A stretch of DNA of 64,000 nucleotides from Eledone cirrhosa (taxonomy: Eukaryota > Mollusca > Cephalopoda > Octopoda > Eledonidae). The DNA is taken from NCBI GenBank assembly GCA_964016885.1, contig OZ024748.1, forward strand, positions 32,424,291-32,488,290. The letters are read 5' to 3'. Under the pieces are notes generated by a model. It was not told the DNA's origin. It searched no databases and was given only the letters and a program-made list of their open reading frames with translations. Both the position numbers and the translations under genes were made by a program. The stretch's first letter is position 1, and the number at the start of each line of letters is the position of its first letter. Of the stretch, positions 12,235-26,010 are shown one piece after another.

Positions 12235-15200
12235 ACTGGTTATATACTACATGCTTCTAAAAGTAATATAATACTTCTAAACTGGTTATATATTACATGC
12301 TGCTAAAAATAATACTATACTTCTAAACTGGTTATATATTACACACTGCTAAATGTAATACTATACTTCTAAACTGATTATATATTACACACTGTTAAAA
12401 TTAATAGTATACTTCTAAACTGGATATATATTACGCACTGCTAAAATTAATACTATACTTCTAAACTGATTATTTATTACATGCCGCTAAAAGTAATACT
12501 ATACTTCTAAACTGGTTATATATTGCACACTGGTAAAAGTAATACTATACTTCTAAATTAGGTATATATTACACACTGCTAAAAGTAATACTATATCTCT
12601 AAACTGGTTATATATTACACACTGCTAAAAGCAATTCTATACTTCTAAACTGGTTATATATTACACACTGCTAAAAGTAATACTATACCTCTAAACTGGT
12701 TATATATTACATGCTGCTAAAAATAATACTATACTTCTAAACTGGTTATATATTACACACTGCTAAATGTAATACTATACTTCTAAACTGATTATATATT
12801 ACACACTGTTAAAATTAATACTATACTTCTAAACTGGTTATATATTACACACTGCTAAAAGTAATACTATACCTCTAAACTGGTTATATATTACACACTG
12901 CTAAAATTAATACTATACTTCTAAACTGGTTATATATTACACGCTGCTAAAAGTAATACTATACTTCTTAATTGGTTATATATTACACACTACTAAAAGT
13001 AATACTATACTTCTAAACTGGTTATATATTACACAGTGCTAAAAGTAATACTATACTTCTAAACTGGTTATATATTACGCACTGCTAAAAGTAATATTAT
13101 ACTTCTAGACTGATTATATATTAGATGCCGCTAAAAGTAATACCATACTTCTAAACTGGTTATATATTACATGCTGCTAAAAGTGGTACTATACTCCTAA
13201 ACTGCTTATATACTACATGCTTCTAAAAGTAATATAATACTTCTAAACTGGTTATATATTACACACTACTAAAAGTAATACTATACTTCTAAACTGGTTA
13301 TATATTACACACTGCTAAAAGTAATACTTTACTACTAAACTGGTTATATATTGCACACTGCTAAAAGTAATACTATACTTCTAAACTGGTTATATATTAC
13401 ACACTGCTAAAAGTAATACTATACCTCTAAACTGGTTATATATTACATGCTGCTAAATGTAATACTATACTTCTAGACTGGTTATATATTACATACTGCT
13501 AAAAGTAATACTATACTTCTAAACGGGTTATATACTACATGCTGCTAAAAGTAATACTATACTTCTAAACTGGTTATATATTACACACTGCTAAAAGTAA
13601 TACTATACTTCTAAACTAGTTATATATTACACACTGCTAAATATAACACTATACTTCTAAACTGGTTATATATTACACACTGCTAAAAGTAATACTATAC
13701 TTCTTAACTGGTTATATATTAGATGCTGCTAAAAGTAATACTATACTTCTAAACTGCTTATATACTACATGCTTCTAAAAGTAATATAATACTTCTAAAC
13801 TCGTTATATATTACACACTGCTAAAAGTAATACTATACTTCTAAACTGGTTTTATATTACACACTGTTAAAAGTAATACTATACTTCTAAACTGGTTTTA
13901 TATTACGCACTGCTTAAAGTAATATTATACTTCTAGACTGATTATATATTACATGCCGCCAAAAGTAATACATTACTTCTAAACTGGTTATATATTGCAC
14001 ACTGATAAAAGTAATACCATACTTCTAAACTGGTTATATATTACACACTGCTAAAAGTAATACTATACTTTTAAACAGGTTATATATTACACACTGCTAA
14101 AAGTAATACTATACTTCTAAACAGGTTATATATTACACACTGCTAAAAGTAATACTATACTTCTAAACTGCTTATATACTACATGCTTCTAAAAGTAAGA
14201 TAATACTTCTAAACTGGTTATATATTACACACTGCTAAAAGTAATACTATACTTCTAAACTGGTTATATATTACACACTGCTAAAAGTAATACTATACTA
14301 CTAAACTGGTTATATATTGCACACTGCTAAAAGTAATGCTATACTTGTAAACAGGTTATATATTACACACTGCTAAAAGTAATACTATACTTCTAAACAG
14401 GTTATATATTACACACTGCTAAAGGTAATACTATACTTCTAAACAGGTTATATATTACACACTGCTAAAAGTAATACTATACTTCTAAACTGGTTATATA
14501 TTACACACTGCTAAAAGTAATACTATACCTCTAAACTGGTTATATATTACATGCTGCTAAAAGTAATACTATACTTCTAGACTGGTTATATGTTACATAC
14601 TGCTAAAAGTAATACTATACTTCTAGACTGGTTATATATTACATACTGCTAAAAGTAATACTATACTTCTAAACGGGTTATATACTACATGCTGTTAAAA
14701 GTAATACTATACTTCTAAACTGGTTATATATTACACACTGCTAAAAGTAATACTATACTTCTAAACTAGTTATATATTACACACTGCTAAATGTAATACT
14801 ATACTTCTAAACTGGTTATATATTACACACTGCTAAAAGTAATACTATACTTCTTAACTGGTTATATATTAGATGCTGCTAAAAGTAATACTATACTTCT
14901 AAACTGCTTATATACTACATACTTCTAAAAGTAATATAATACTTCTAAACTCGTTATATATTACACACTGCTAAAAGTAATACTATACTGCTAAACTGGT
15001 TTTATATTGCACACTGTTAAAAGTAATACTATACTTCTAAACTGGTTATATATTACGCACTGCTAAAAGTAATATTATACGTCTAGACTGATTATATATT
15101 ACATGCCGCCAAAAGTAATACATTACTTCTAAACTGGTTATATATTGCACACTGATAAAAGTAATACCATACTTCTAAACTGGTTATATATTACACACTG

Positions 15201-16330
15201 CTAAAAGTAATACTATAATTCTAAACAGGTTATATATTACACACTGCTAAAAGTAATACTATACTTCTAAACAGGTTATATGTTACACACTGCTAAAAGT
15301 AATACTATACTTCTAAACTGCTTATATACTACATGCTTCTAAAAGTAATATAATACTTCTAAACTGATTATATATTACACACTGCTAAAAGTAATACTAT
15401 ACTTCTAAACTGGTTATATATTACACAATGCTAAAAGTAATACTATACTACTAAACTGGTTATATATTGCACACCGCTAAAAGTAATGCTATACTTGTAA
15501 ACAGGTTATATATTACACACTGCTAAAAGTAATACTATACTTCTAAACAGGTTATACATTACACACTGCTAAAGGTAATACTATACTTCTAAACAGGTTA
15601 TATATTACACACTGCTAAAAGTAATACTATACTTCTAAACAGGTTATATATTACACACTGCTAAATGTAATACTATAACTCTAAACTGGTTATATATTAC
15701 ACACTGCTAAAAGTAATACTATACCTCTAAACTAGTTATATATTACACACTGCTAAAAGAAATACTATACTTCTAAACTGGTTATATGTTACATGCTGCT
15801 AAAAGTAATACTATACTTCTAAACTGGTTATATACTACATACTTCCAAAAGTAATACTATACTTCTAAACTGGTTATATATTACACACTGCTAAAAGTAA
15901 TACTATACCTCTAAACTGGTTATATATTACATGCTGCTAAAAGTAATACTGTATTTCTAAACTTGTTATATATTACACACTGCTAAAACCAATACTATAC
16001 TTCTAAACTAGTTATATATTACACACTCCTAAAAGTAACACTATACCTCTAAACTTGTTGTATATTACATGCTGCTAAAAGTAATACTATACTTCTAGAC
16101 TGGTTATATATCACATACTGCTAAATGTAATACTATACTTCTAAACTGGTTATATATTACACACTGCTAAAAGTAATACTATACTTCTAAACTGGTTATA
16201 TATTACACACTGCTAAAAGTAGTTCTATACTTCTAAACTGGTTATATATTACATGCGGCTAAATGTAATACTATTCTTCTAAATTGGTTACATACTACAT
16301 GCTTCTAAAAGTAATACTATAGTTCTAAAC
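12235..16330. repeat. Long block D, copy 1
   Basis: This block is repeated at 19642-23737 with a constant shift of 7,407 bp, which is 161 x 46 plus one inserted base (the TTCTTAAAAG monomer at 17821). Rare variants pair one to one: GCAATTCTAT at 12631, CACAGTGCT near 13034, an unusual TATAACAC monomer near 13641, and TGCTTAAAGT near 13910 each recur at the predicted place. It begins like a 48-mer unit and then carries the GTAAGATAATAC and TGTAAACAGG monomer types that dominate the central region. Confidence 0.87.
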
Positions 16331-16770
16331 TGGTTATATATTACACACTGTTAAAATTAATAGTATACTTCTAAACTGGATATATATTACGCACTGCTAA
16401 AATTAATACTATACTTCTAAACTGATTATTTATTACATGCCGCTAAAAGTAATACTATACTTCTAAACTGGTCATATATTGCACACTGGTAAAAGTAATA
16501 CTATACTTCTAAATTAGGTATATATTACACACTGCTAAAAGTAATACTATATCTCTAAACTGGTTGTATATTACATGCTGCTAAACTGGTTATATATTAC
16601 ACACTGCTAAAAGTAATACTATACTTCTAAACTGGTTATATATTACACACTGCTAAAAGTAGTTCTATACTTCTAAACTGGTTATATATTACATGCGGCT
16701 AAATGTAATACTATTCTTCTAAATTGGTTACATACTACATGCTTCTAAAAGTAATACTATAGTTCTAAAC
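16331..16770. repeat. 440-bp local duplication present in block D copy 1 only
   Basis: The marker GTAGTTCTATAC followed by ACATGCGGCT and TTCTTCTAAATTGG appears at 16219 and again 440 bp later. The second long copy of this block has it once. The extra 440 bp equals nine full monomers plus one truncated 26 bp monomer (16560-16585). It brings in the TTAATAGTATAC, TGGATATAT, TGATTATTT and ATTAGG monomers typical of the start of a 48-mer unit, so it looks like an exchange between different HOR phases rather than simple slippage. Confidence 0.8.
16560..16585. repeat. Isolated truncated 26-bp monomer
   Basis: Successive CTGG motifs here are 26 bp apart instead of 46. The missing 20 bp lie between the two CTAAA motifs of the monomer, so one CTAAA is retained. 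It sits in the 440 bp segment unique to this copy. Confidence 0.9.
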
Positions 16771-16815
16771 TGGTTATATATTACACACTGCTAAAAGTAA
16801 CACTATACCTCTAAA

Positions 16816-16927
16816 CTGGTTGTATATTACATGCTGCTAAACTGGTTATATATTACATGCTGCTAAACTGGTTGTATATTACATGCTGCTAAACTGGTTA
16901 TATATTACACTTCTACATACTTCTAAA
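16816..16927. repeat. Cluster of truncated monomers (26, 26, 26, 34 bp), copy 1
   Basis: CTGG motifs fall at 16816, 16842, 16868, 16894 and 16928. Three monomers have lost the 20 bp between the two CTAAA direct repeats. The fourth has lost 12 bp and reads TTACACTTCTACATAC. GTTGTAT and GTTATAT versions alternate. The same cluster recurs at 23783 and 26932, so it was copied as part of larger duplications. Confidence 0.92.
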
Positions 16928-19641
16928 CTGGTTATATATTACACACTGCTAAAGGTAATACTATACTTCTAAACTGGTTATAAATTACACACTGTTAAAA
17001 GTAATACTATACTTCTAAACTGGTTATATACTACATGCTTCTAAAAGTAATACTATACTTCTAAACTGCTTATATACTACATGCTTCTAAAAGTAATATA
17101 ATACTTCTAAACTGGTTATATATTACACACTGCTAAAAGTAATACTATACTTCTAAACTGGTTATATATTACACACTGTTAAAAGTAATACTATACTTCT
17201 AAACTGGTTATATATTACACATTGTTAAAAGTAATACTATACTACTAAACTGGTTATATATTACACACCGCTAAAAGTAATAATATACTTCTAAACTGGT
17301 TATATATTACACACTACTAAAAGTAATAATATACTTCTAAACTGGTTATATATTACACACTGCTAAAAGTAATACTATACTTCTAAACTGGTTATATATT
17401 ACACACTGCTAAAAGTGATACTATACTTCTAAACTGGTTATATATTACACACTGCTAAAAGTAATACTATACCTCTAAACTGGCTATATATTACATGCTG
17501 CTAAAAGTAATACTATACTTCTAAACGGGTTATATACTACATGCTGCTAAAAGTAATACTATACTTCTAAACTGATTATATATTACACACTGCTAAAAGC
17601 AATACTATACTTCTAAACTAGTTATATATTACATGCTGCTAAATGTAATACTATAATTCTTAACTGGTTATATATTACAAATGGCTAAAAGTAATACTAT
17701 ACTTCTAAACTGGTTATATATTACAAACTACTAAAAGTAATACTATACTTCTAAACTGGTTATATATTACACGCTGCTAAAAGTAATACTATACTTCTAA
17801 ACTGCTTATATACTACATGCTTCTTAAAAGTAAAATAATACTTCTAAACTGGTTATATGTTACACACTGTTAAAAGAAATAATATACCTCTAAACTGGTT
17901 ATATATTAGATGCTGCTAAATGTAATACTATACTTCTAAACTGGTTATATGTTACGCACTGCTAAAAGTAATACTATACTTCTAAATTAGGTATATATTA
18001 CACACTGCTAAAAGTAATAGTATACCTCTAAACTGGTTATATATTACACACTTCTAAAAGTAATACTATACTTCTAGACAGGTTATATATTACATACTGC
18101 TAAACGTAATACTATACTTCTAAATTAGGTATATATTACACACTGCTAAAAGTAATACTATACTTCTAAACTGGTTATATATTACACACTGCTAAAGGTA
18201 ATACTATACTTCTAAACTGGTTATATATTACACTCTGTTAAAAGTAATACTATATTTCTAAACTGGTTAAATATTGCACACTGGTAAAAGTAATACTATA
18301 CTTCTAATTCAGGTATATCTTACACACTGCTAAAAGCAATACTATACTTCTAAACAGGTTATATATTACACACTGTTAAAAGTAATACTATACTTCTAAA
18401 CTGATTATATATTACACACTGTTAAAATTAATAGTATACTTCTAAACTGGATATATATTACGCACTGCTAAAATTAATACTATACTTTTAAACTGATTAT
18501 TTATTACATGCCGCTAAAAGTAATACTATACTTCTAAACTGGTTATATATTGCACACTGGTAAAAGTAATACTATACTTCTAAATTAGGTATATATTACA
18601 CACTGCTAAAAGTAATACTATATCTCTAAACTGGTTATATATTACACACTGCTAAAAGTAATTCTATACTTCTAAACTGGTTATATATTACACACTGCTA
18701 AAAGTAATACTATACCTCTAAACTGGTTATATATTACATGCTGCTAAAAATAATACTATACTTCTAAACTGGTTATATATTGCACACTGCTAAATGTAAT
18801 ACTATACTTCTAAACTGATTATATATTACACACTGTTAAAATTAATACTATACTTCTAAACTGGTTATATATTACACACTGCTAAAAGTAATACTATACC
18901 TCTAAACTGGTTATATATTACACACTGCTAAAAGTAATACTATACTTCTAAACTGGTTATATATTACGCACTGCTAAAAGTAATATTATACTTCTAGACT
19001 GATTATATATTAGATGCCGCTAAAAGTAATACCATACTTCTAAACTGGTTATATATTACATGCTGCTAAAAGTGGTACTATACTCCTAAACTGCTTATAT
19101 ACTACATGCTTCTAAAAGTAATATAATACTTCTAAACTGGTTATATATTACACACTACTAAAAGTAATACTATACTTCTAAACTGGTTATATATTACACA
19201 CTGCTAAAAGTAATACTTTACTACTAAACTGGTTATATATTGCACACTGCTAAAAGTAATACTATACTTCTAAACTGGTTATATATTACACACTGCTAAA
19301 AGTAATACTATACCTCTAAACTGGTTATATATTACATGCTGCTAAAAGTAATACTATACTTCTAGACTGGTTATATATTACATACTGCTAAAAGTAATAC
19401 TATACTTCTAAACGGGTTATATACTACATGCTGCTAAAAGTAATACTATACTTCTAAACTGGTTATATATTACACACTGCTAAAAGTAATACTATACTTC
19501 TAAACTAGTCATATATTACACACTGCTAAATGTAATACTATACTTCTAAACTGGTTATATATTACACACTGCTAAAAGTAATACTATACTTCTTAACTGG
19601 TTATATATTAGATGCTGCTAAAAGTAATACTATACTTCTAA
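16928..19641. repeat. Block E, copy 1
   Basis: From the truncated cluster onward the order matches 23895-25985, and again 27044 on. Markers include GGTTATAAATTAC, a one-base insertion in GCTTCTTAAAAG (17819; copies at 24786 and 27935), CTTCTAATTCAGG and TACTTTTAAACTG. Near 18915 three monomers present in the other copies (TTAAT, CACGCTG and ATTGG/ACTACTAAAAG types) are missing, a 138 bp deletion. After that it reverts to the 48-mer unit order until the next long block starts. Confidence 0.82.
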
Positions 19642-22600
19642 ACTGGTTATATACTACATGCTTCTAAAAGTAATATAATACTTCTAAACTGGTTATATAT
19701 TACATGCTGCTAAAAATAATACTATACTTCTAAACTGGTTATATATTACACACTGCTAAATGTAATACTATACTTCTAAACTGATTATATATTACACACT
19801 GTTAAAATTAATAGTATACTTCTAAACTGGATATATATTACGCACTGCTAAAATTAATACTATACTTCTAAACTAATTATTTATTACATGCCGCTAAAAG
19901 TAATACTATACTTCTAAACTGGTTATATATTGCACACTGGTAAAAGTAATACTATACTTCTAAATTAGGTATATATTACACACTGCTAAAAGTAATACTA
20001 TATCTCTAAACTGGTTATATATTACACACTGCTAAAAGCAATTCTATACTTCTAAACTGGTTATATATTACACACTGCTAAAAGTAATACTATACCTCTA
20101 AACTGGTTATATATTACATGCTGCTAAAAATAATACTATACTTCTAAACTGGTTATATATTACACACTGCTAAATGTAATACTATACTTCTAAACTGATT
20201 ATATATTACACACTGTTAAAATTAATACTATACTTCTAAACTGGTTATATATTACACACTGCTAAAAGTAATACTATACCTCTAAACTGGTTATATATTA
20301 CACACTGCTAAAATTAATACTATACTTCTAAACTGGTTATATATTACACGCTGCTAAAAGTAATACTATACTTCTTAATTGGTTATATATTACACACTAC
20401 TAAAAGTAATACTATACTTCTAAACTGGTTATATATTACACAGTGCTAAAAGTAATACTATACTTCTAAACTGGTTATATATTACGCACTGCTAAAAGTA
20501 ATATTATACTTCTAGACTGATTATATATTAGATGCCGCTAAAAGTAATACCATACTTCTAAACTGGTTATATATTACATGCTGCTAAAAGTGGTACTATA
20601 CTCCTAAACTGCTTATATACTACATGCTTCTAAAAGTAATATAATACTTCTAAACTGGTTATATATTACACACTACTAAAAGTAATACTATACTTCTAAA
20701 CTGGTTATATATTACACACTGCTAAAAGTAATACTTTACTACTAAACTGGTTATATATTGCACACTGCTAAAAGTAATACTATACTTCTAAACTGGTTAT
20801 ATATTACACACTGCTAAAAGTAATACTATACCTCTAAACTGGTTATATATTACATGCTGCTAAATGTAATACTATACTTCTAGACTGGTTATATATTACA
20901 TACTGCTAAAAGTAATACTATACTTCTAAACGGGTTATATACTACATGCTGCTAAAAGTAATACTATACTTCTAAACTGGTTATATATTACAGACTGCTA
21001 AAAGTAATACTATACTTCTAAACTAGTTATATATTACACACTGCTAACTATAACACTATACTTCTAAACTGGTTATATATTACACACTGCTAAAAGTAAT
21101 ACTATACTTCTTAACTGGTTATATATTAGATGCTGCTAAAAGTAATACTATACTTCTAAACTGCTTATATACTACATGCTTCTAAAAGTAATATAATACT
21201 TCTAAACTCGTTATATATTACACACTGCTAAAAGTAATACTATACTTCTAAACTGGTTTTATATTACACACTGTTAAAAGTAATACTATACTTCTAAACT
21301 GGTTTTATATTACGCACTGCTTAAAGTAATATTATACTTCTAGACTGATTATATATTACATGCCGCCAAAAGTAATACATTACTTCTAAACTGGTTATAT
21401 ATTGCACACTGATAAAAGTAATACCATACCTCTAAACTGGTTATATATTACACACTGCTAAAAGTAATACTATACTTTTAAACAGGTTATATATTACACA
21501 CTGCTAAAAGTAATACTATACTTCTAAACAGGTTATATATTACACACTGCTAAAAGTAATACTATACTTCTAAACTGCTTATATACTACATGCTTCTAAA
21601 AGTAAGATAATACTTCTAAACTGGTTATATATTACACACTGCTAAAAGTAATACTATACTTCTAAACTGGTTATATATTACACACTGCTAAAAGTAATAC
21701 TATACTACTAAACTGGTTATATATTGCACACTGCTAAAAGTAATGCTATACTTGTAAACAGGTTATATATTACACACTGCTAAAAGTAATACTATACTTC
21801 TAAACAGGTTATATATTACACACTGCTAAAGGTAATACTATACTTCTAAACAGGTTATATATTACACACTGCTAAAAGTAATACTATACTTCTAAACTGG
21901 TTATATATTACACACTGCTAAAAGTAATACTATACCTCTAAACTGGTTATATATTACATGCTGCTAAAAGTAATACTATACTTCTAGACTGGTTATATGT
22001 TACATACTGCTAAAAGTAATACTATACTTCTAGACTGGTTATATATTACATACTGCTAAAAGTAATACTATACTTCTAAACGGGTTATATACTACATGCT
22101 GTTAAAAGTAATACTATACTTCTAAACTGGTTATATATTACACACTGCTAAAAGTAATACTATACTTCTAAACTAGTTATATATTACACACTGCTAAATG
22201 TAATACTATACTTCTAAACTGGTTATATATTACACACTGCTAAAAGTAATACTATACTTCTTAACTGGTTATATATTAGATGCTGCTAAAAGTAATACTA
22301 TACTTCTAAACTGCTTATATACTACATACTTCTAAAAGTAATATAATACTTCTAAACTCGTTATATATTACACACTGCTAAAAGTAATACTATACTGCTA
22401 AACTGGTTTTATATTGCACACTGTTAAAAGTAATACTATACTTCTAAACTGGTTATATATTACGCACTGCTAAAAGTAATATTATACGTCTAGACTGATT
22501 ATATATTACATGCCGCCAAAAGTAATACATTACTTCTAAACTGGTTATATATTGCACACTGATAAAAGTAATACCATACTTCTAAACTGGTTATATATTA

Positions 22601-23737
22601 CACACTGCTAAAAGTAATACTATAATTCTAAACAGGTTATATATTACACACTGCTAAAAGTAATACTATACTTCTAAACAGGTTATATGTTACACACTGC
22701 TAAAAGTAATACTATACTTCTAAACTGCTTATATACTACATGCTTCTAAAAGTAATATAATACTTCTAAACTGGTTATATATTACACACTGCTAAAAGTA
22801 ATACTATACTTCTAAACTGGTTATATATTACACAATGCTAAAAGTAATACTATACTACTAAACTGGTTATATATTGCACACCGCTAAAAGTAATGCTATA
22901 CTTGTAAACAGGTTATATATTACACACTGCTAAAAGTAATACTATACTTCTAAACAGGTTATACATTACACACTGCTAAAGGTAATACTATACTTCTAAA
23001 CAGGTTATATATTACACACTGCTAAAAGTAATACTATACTTCTAAACAGGTTATATATTACACACTGCTAAAAGTAATACTATAACTCTAAACTGGTTAT
23101 ATATTACACACTGCTAAAAGTAATACTATACCTCTAAACTAGTTATATATTACACACTGCTAAAAGAAATACTATACTTCTAAACTGGTTATATGTTACA
23201 TGCTGCTAAAAGTAATACTATACTTCTAAACTGGTTATATACTACATACTTCCAAAAGTAATACTATACTTCTAAACTGGTTATATATTACACACTGCTA
23301 AAAGTAATACTATACCTCTAAACTGGTTATATATTACATGCTGCTAAAAGTAATACTGTATTTCTAAACTTGTTATATATTACACACTGCTAAAACCAAT
23401 ACTATACTTCTAAACTAGTTATATATTACACACTCCTAAAAGTAACACTATACCTCTAAACTTGTTGTATATTACATGCTGCTAAAAGTAATACTATACT
23501 TCTAGACTGGTTATATATCACATACTGCTAAATGTAATACTATACTTCTAAACTGGTTATATATTACACACTGCTAAAAGTAATACTATACTTCTAAACT
23601 GGTTATATATTACACACTGCTAAAAGTAGTTCTATACTTCTAAACTGGTTATATATTACATGCGGCTAAATGTAATACTATTCTTCTAAATTGGTTACAT
23701 ACTACATGCTTCTAAAAGTAATACTATAGTTCTAAAC
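19642..23737. repeat. Long block D, copy 2
   Basis: This is the second copy of 12235-16330, shifted by 7,407 bp. The first monomer here follows CTTCTAAAC rather than the CTTCAAAAC marker, so the recombination junction lies at about 19642. Private differences are few by eye, for example AACTAATTATTT near 19873, TACAGACTGC near 20990 and GCTAACTATAAC near 21043. The copy is therefore recent compared with monomer-to-monomer divergence. Confidence 0.85.
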
Positions 23738-26010
23738 TGGTTATATATTACACACTGCTAAAAGTAACACTATACCTCTAAACTGGTTGTATATTACATG
23801 CTGCTAAACTGGTTATATATTACATGCTGCTAAACTGGTTGTATATTACATGCTGCTAAACTGGTTATATATTACACTTCTACATACTTCTAAACTGGTT
23901 ATATATTACACACTGCTAAAGGTAATACTATACTTCTAAACTGGTTATAAATTACACACTGTTAAAAGTAATACTATACTTCTAAACTGGTTATATACTA
24001 CATGCTTCTAAAAGTAATACTATACTTCTAAACTGCTTATATACTACATGCTTCTAAAAGTAATATAATACTTCTAAACTGGTTATATATTACACACTGC
24101 TAAAAGTAATACTATACTTCTAAACTGGTTATATATTACACACTGTTAAAAGTAATACTATACTTCTAAACTGGTTATATATTACACATTGTTAAAAGTA
24201 ATACTATACTACTAAACTGGTTATATATTACACACCGCTAAAAGTAATAATATACTTCTAAACTGGTTATATATTACACACTACTAAAAGTAATAATATA
24301 CTTCTAAACTGGTTATATATTACACACTGCTAAAAGTAATACTATACTTCTAAACTGGTTATATATTACACACTGCTAAAAGTGATACTATACTTCTAAA
24401 CTGGTTATATATTACACACTGCTAAAAGTAATACTATACCTCTAAACTGGCTATATATTACATGCTGCTAAAAGTAATACTATACTTCTAAACGGGTTAT
24501 ATACTACATGCTGCTAAAAGTAATACTATACTTCTAAACTGATTATATATTACACACTGCTAAAAGCAATACTATACTTCTAAACTAGTTATATATTACA
24601 TGCTGCTAAATGTAATACTATAATTCTTAACTGGTTATATATTACAAATGGCTAAAAGTAATACTATACTTCTAAACTGGTTATATATTACAAACTACTA
24701 AAAGTAATACTATACTTCTAAACTGGTTATATATTACACGCTGCTAAAAGTAATACTATACTTCTAAACTGCTTATATACTACATGCTTCTTAAAAGTAA
24801 AATAATACTTCTAAACTGGTTATATGTTACACACTGTTAAAAGAAATAATATACCTCTAAACTGGTTATATATTAGATGCTGCTAAATGTAATACTATAC
24901 TTCTAAACTGGTTATATGTTACGCACTGCTAAAAGTAATACTATACTTCTAAATTAGGTATATATTACACACTGCTAAAAGTAATAGTATACCTCTAAAC
25001 TGGTTATATATTACACACTTCTAAAAGTAATACTATACTTCTAGACAGGTTATATATTACATACTGCTAAACGTAATACTATACTTCTAAATTAGGTATA
25101 TATTACACACTGCTAAAAGTAATACTATACTTCTAAACTGGTTATATATTACACACTGCTAAAGGTAATACTATACTTCTAAACTGGTTATATATTACAC
25201 TCTGTTAAAAGTAATACTATATTTCTAAACTGGTTAAATATTGCACACTGGTAAAAGTAATACTATACTTCTAATTCAGGTATATCTTACACACTGCTAA
25301 AAGCAATACTATACTTCTAAACAGGTTATATATTACACACTGTTAAAAGTAATACTATACTTCTAAACTGATTATATATTACACACTGTTAAAATTAATA
25401 GTATACTTCTAAACTGGATATATATTACGCACTGCTAAAATTAATACTATACTTTTAAACTGATTATTTATTACATGCCGCTAAAAGTAATACTATACTT
25501 CTAAACTGGTTATATATTGCACACTGGTAAAAGTAATACTATACTTCTAAATTAGGTATATATTACACACTGCTAAAAGTAATACTATATCTCTAAACTG
25601 GTTATATATTACACACTGCTAAAAGTAATTCTATACTTCTAAACTGGTTATATATTACACACTGCTAAAAGTAATACTATACCTCTAAACTGGTTATATA
25701 TTACATGCTGCTAAAAATAATACTATACTTCTAAACTGGTTATATATTGCACACTGCTAAATGTAATACTATACTTCTAAACTGATTATATATTACACAC
25801 TGTTAAAATTAATACTATACTTCTAAACTGGTTATATATTACACACTGCTAAAAGTAATACTATACCTCTAAACTGGTTATATATTACACACTGCTAAAA
25901 TTAATACTATACTTCTAAACTGGTTATATATTACACGCTGCTAAAAGTAATACTATACTTCTTAATTGGTTATATATTACACACTACTAAAAGTAATACT
26001 ATACTTCTAA
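22816..26010. repeat. About 3.2-kb tandem duplication (71 monomers), copy 1
   Basis: This segment is followed directly by a second copy at 26011-29159. The marker CACAATGCTA (22831) recurs 3,195 bp later. Markers after 23.2 kb recur 3,149 bp later because the second copy lost one monomer. The copy includes the truncated-monomer cluster (23783-23894) and the GCTTCTTAAAAG insertion (24786), giving an independent check of the shift. It contains the end of block D copy 2 and a copy of block E. Confidence 0.87.
23783..23894. repeat. Cluster of truncated monomers, copy 2
   Basis: The CTGG spacing is 26, 26, 26 and 34 bp, the same order and variants as at 16816. It lies inside the first copy of the 3.2 kb tandem duplication. 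Confidence 0.92.
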
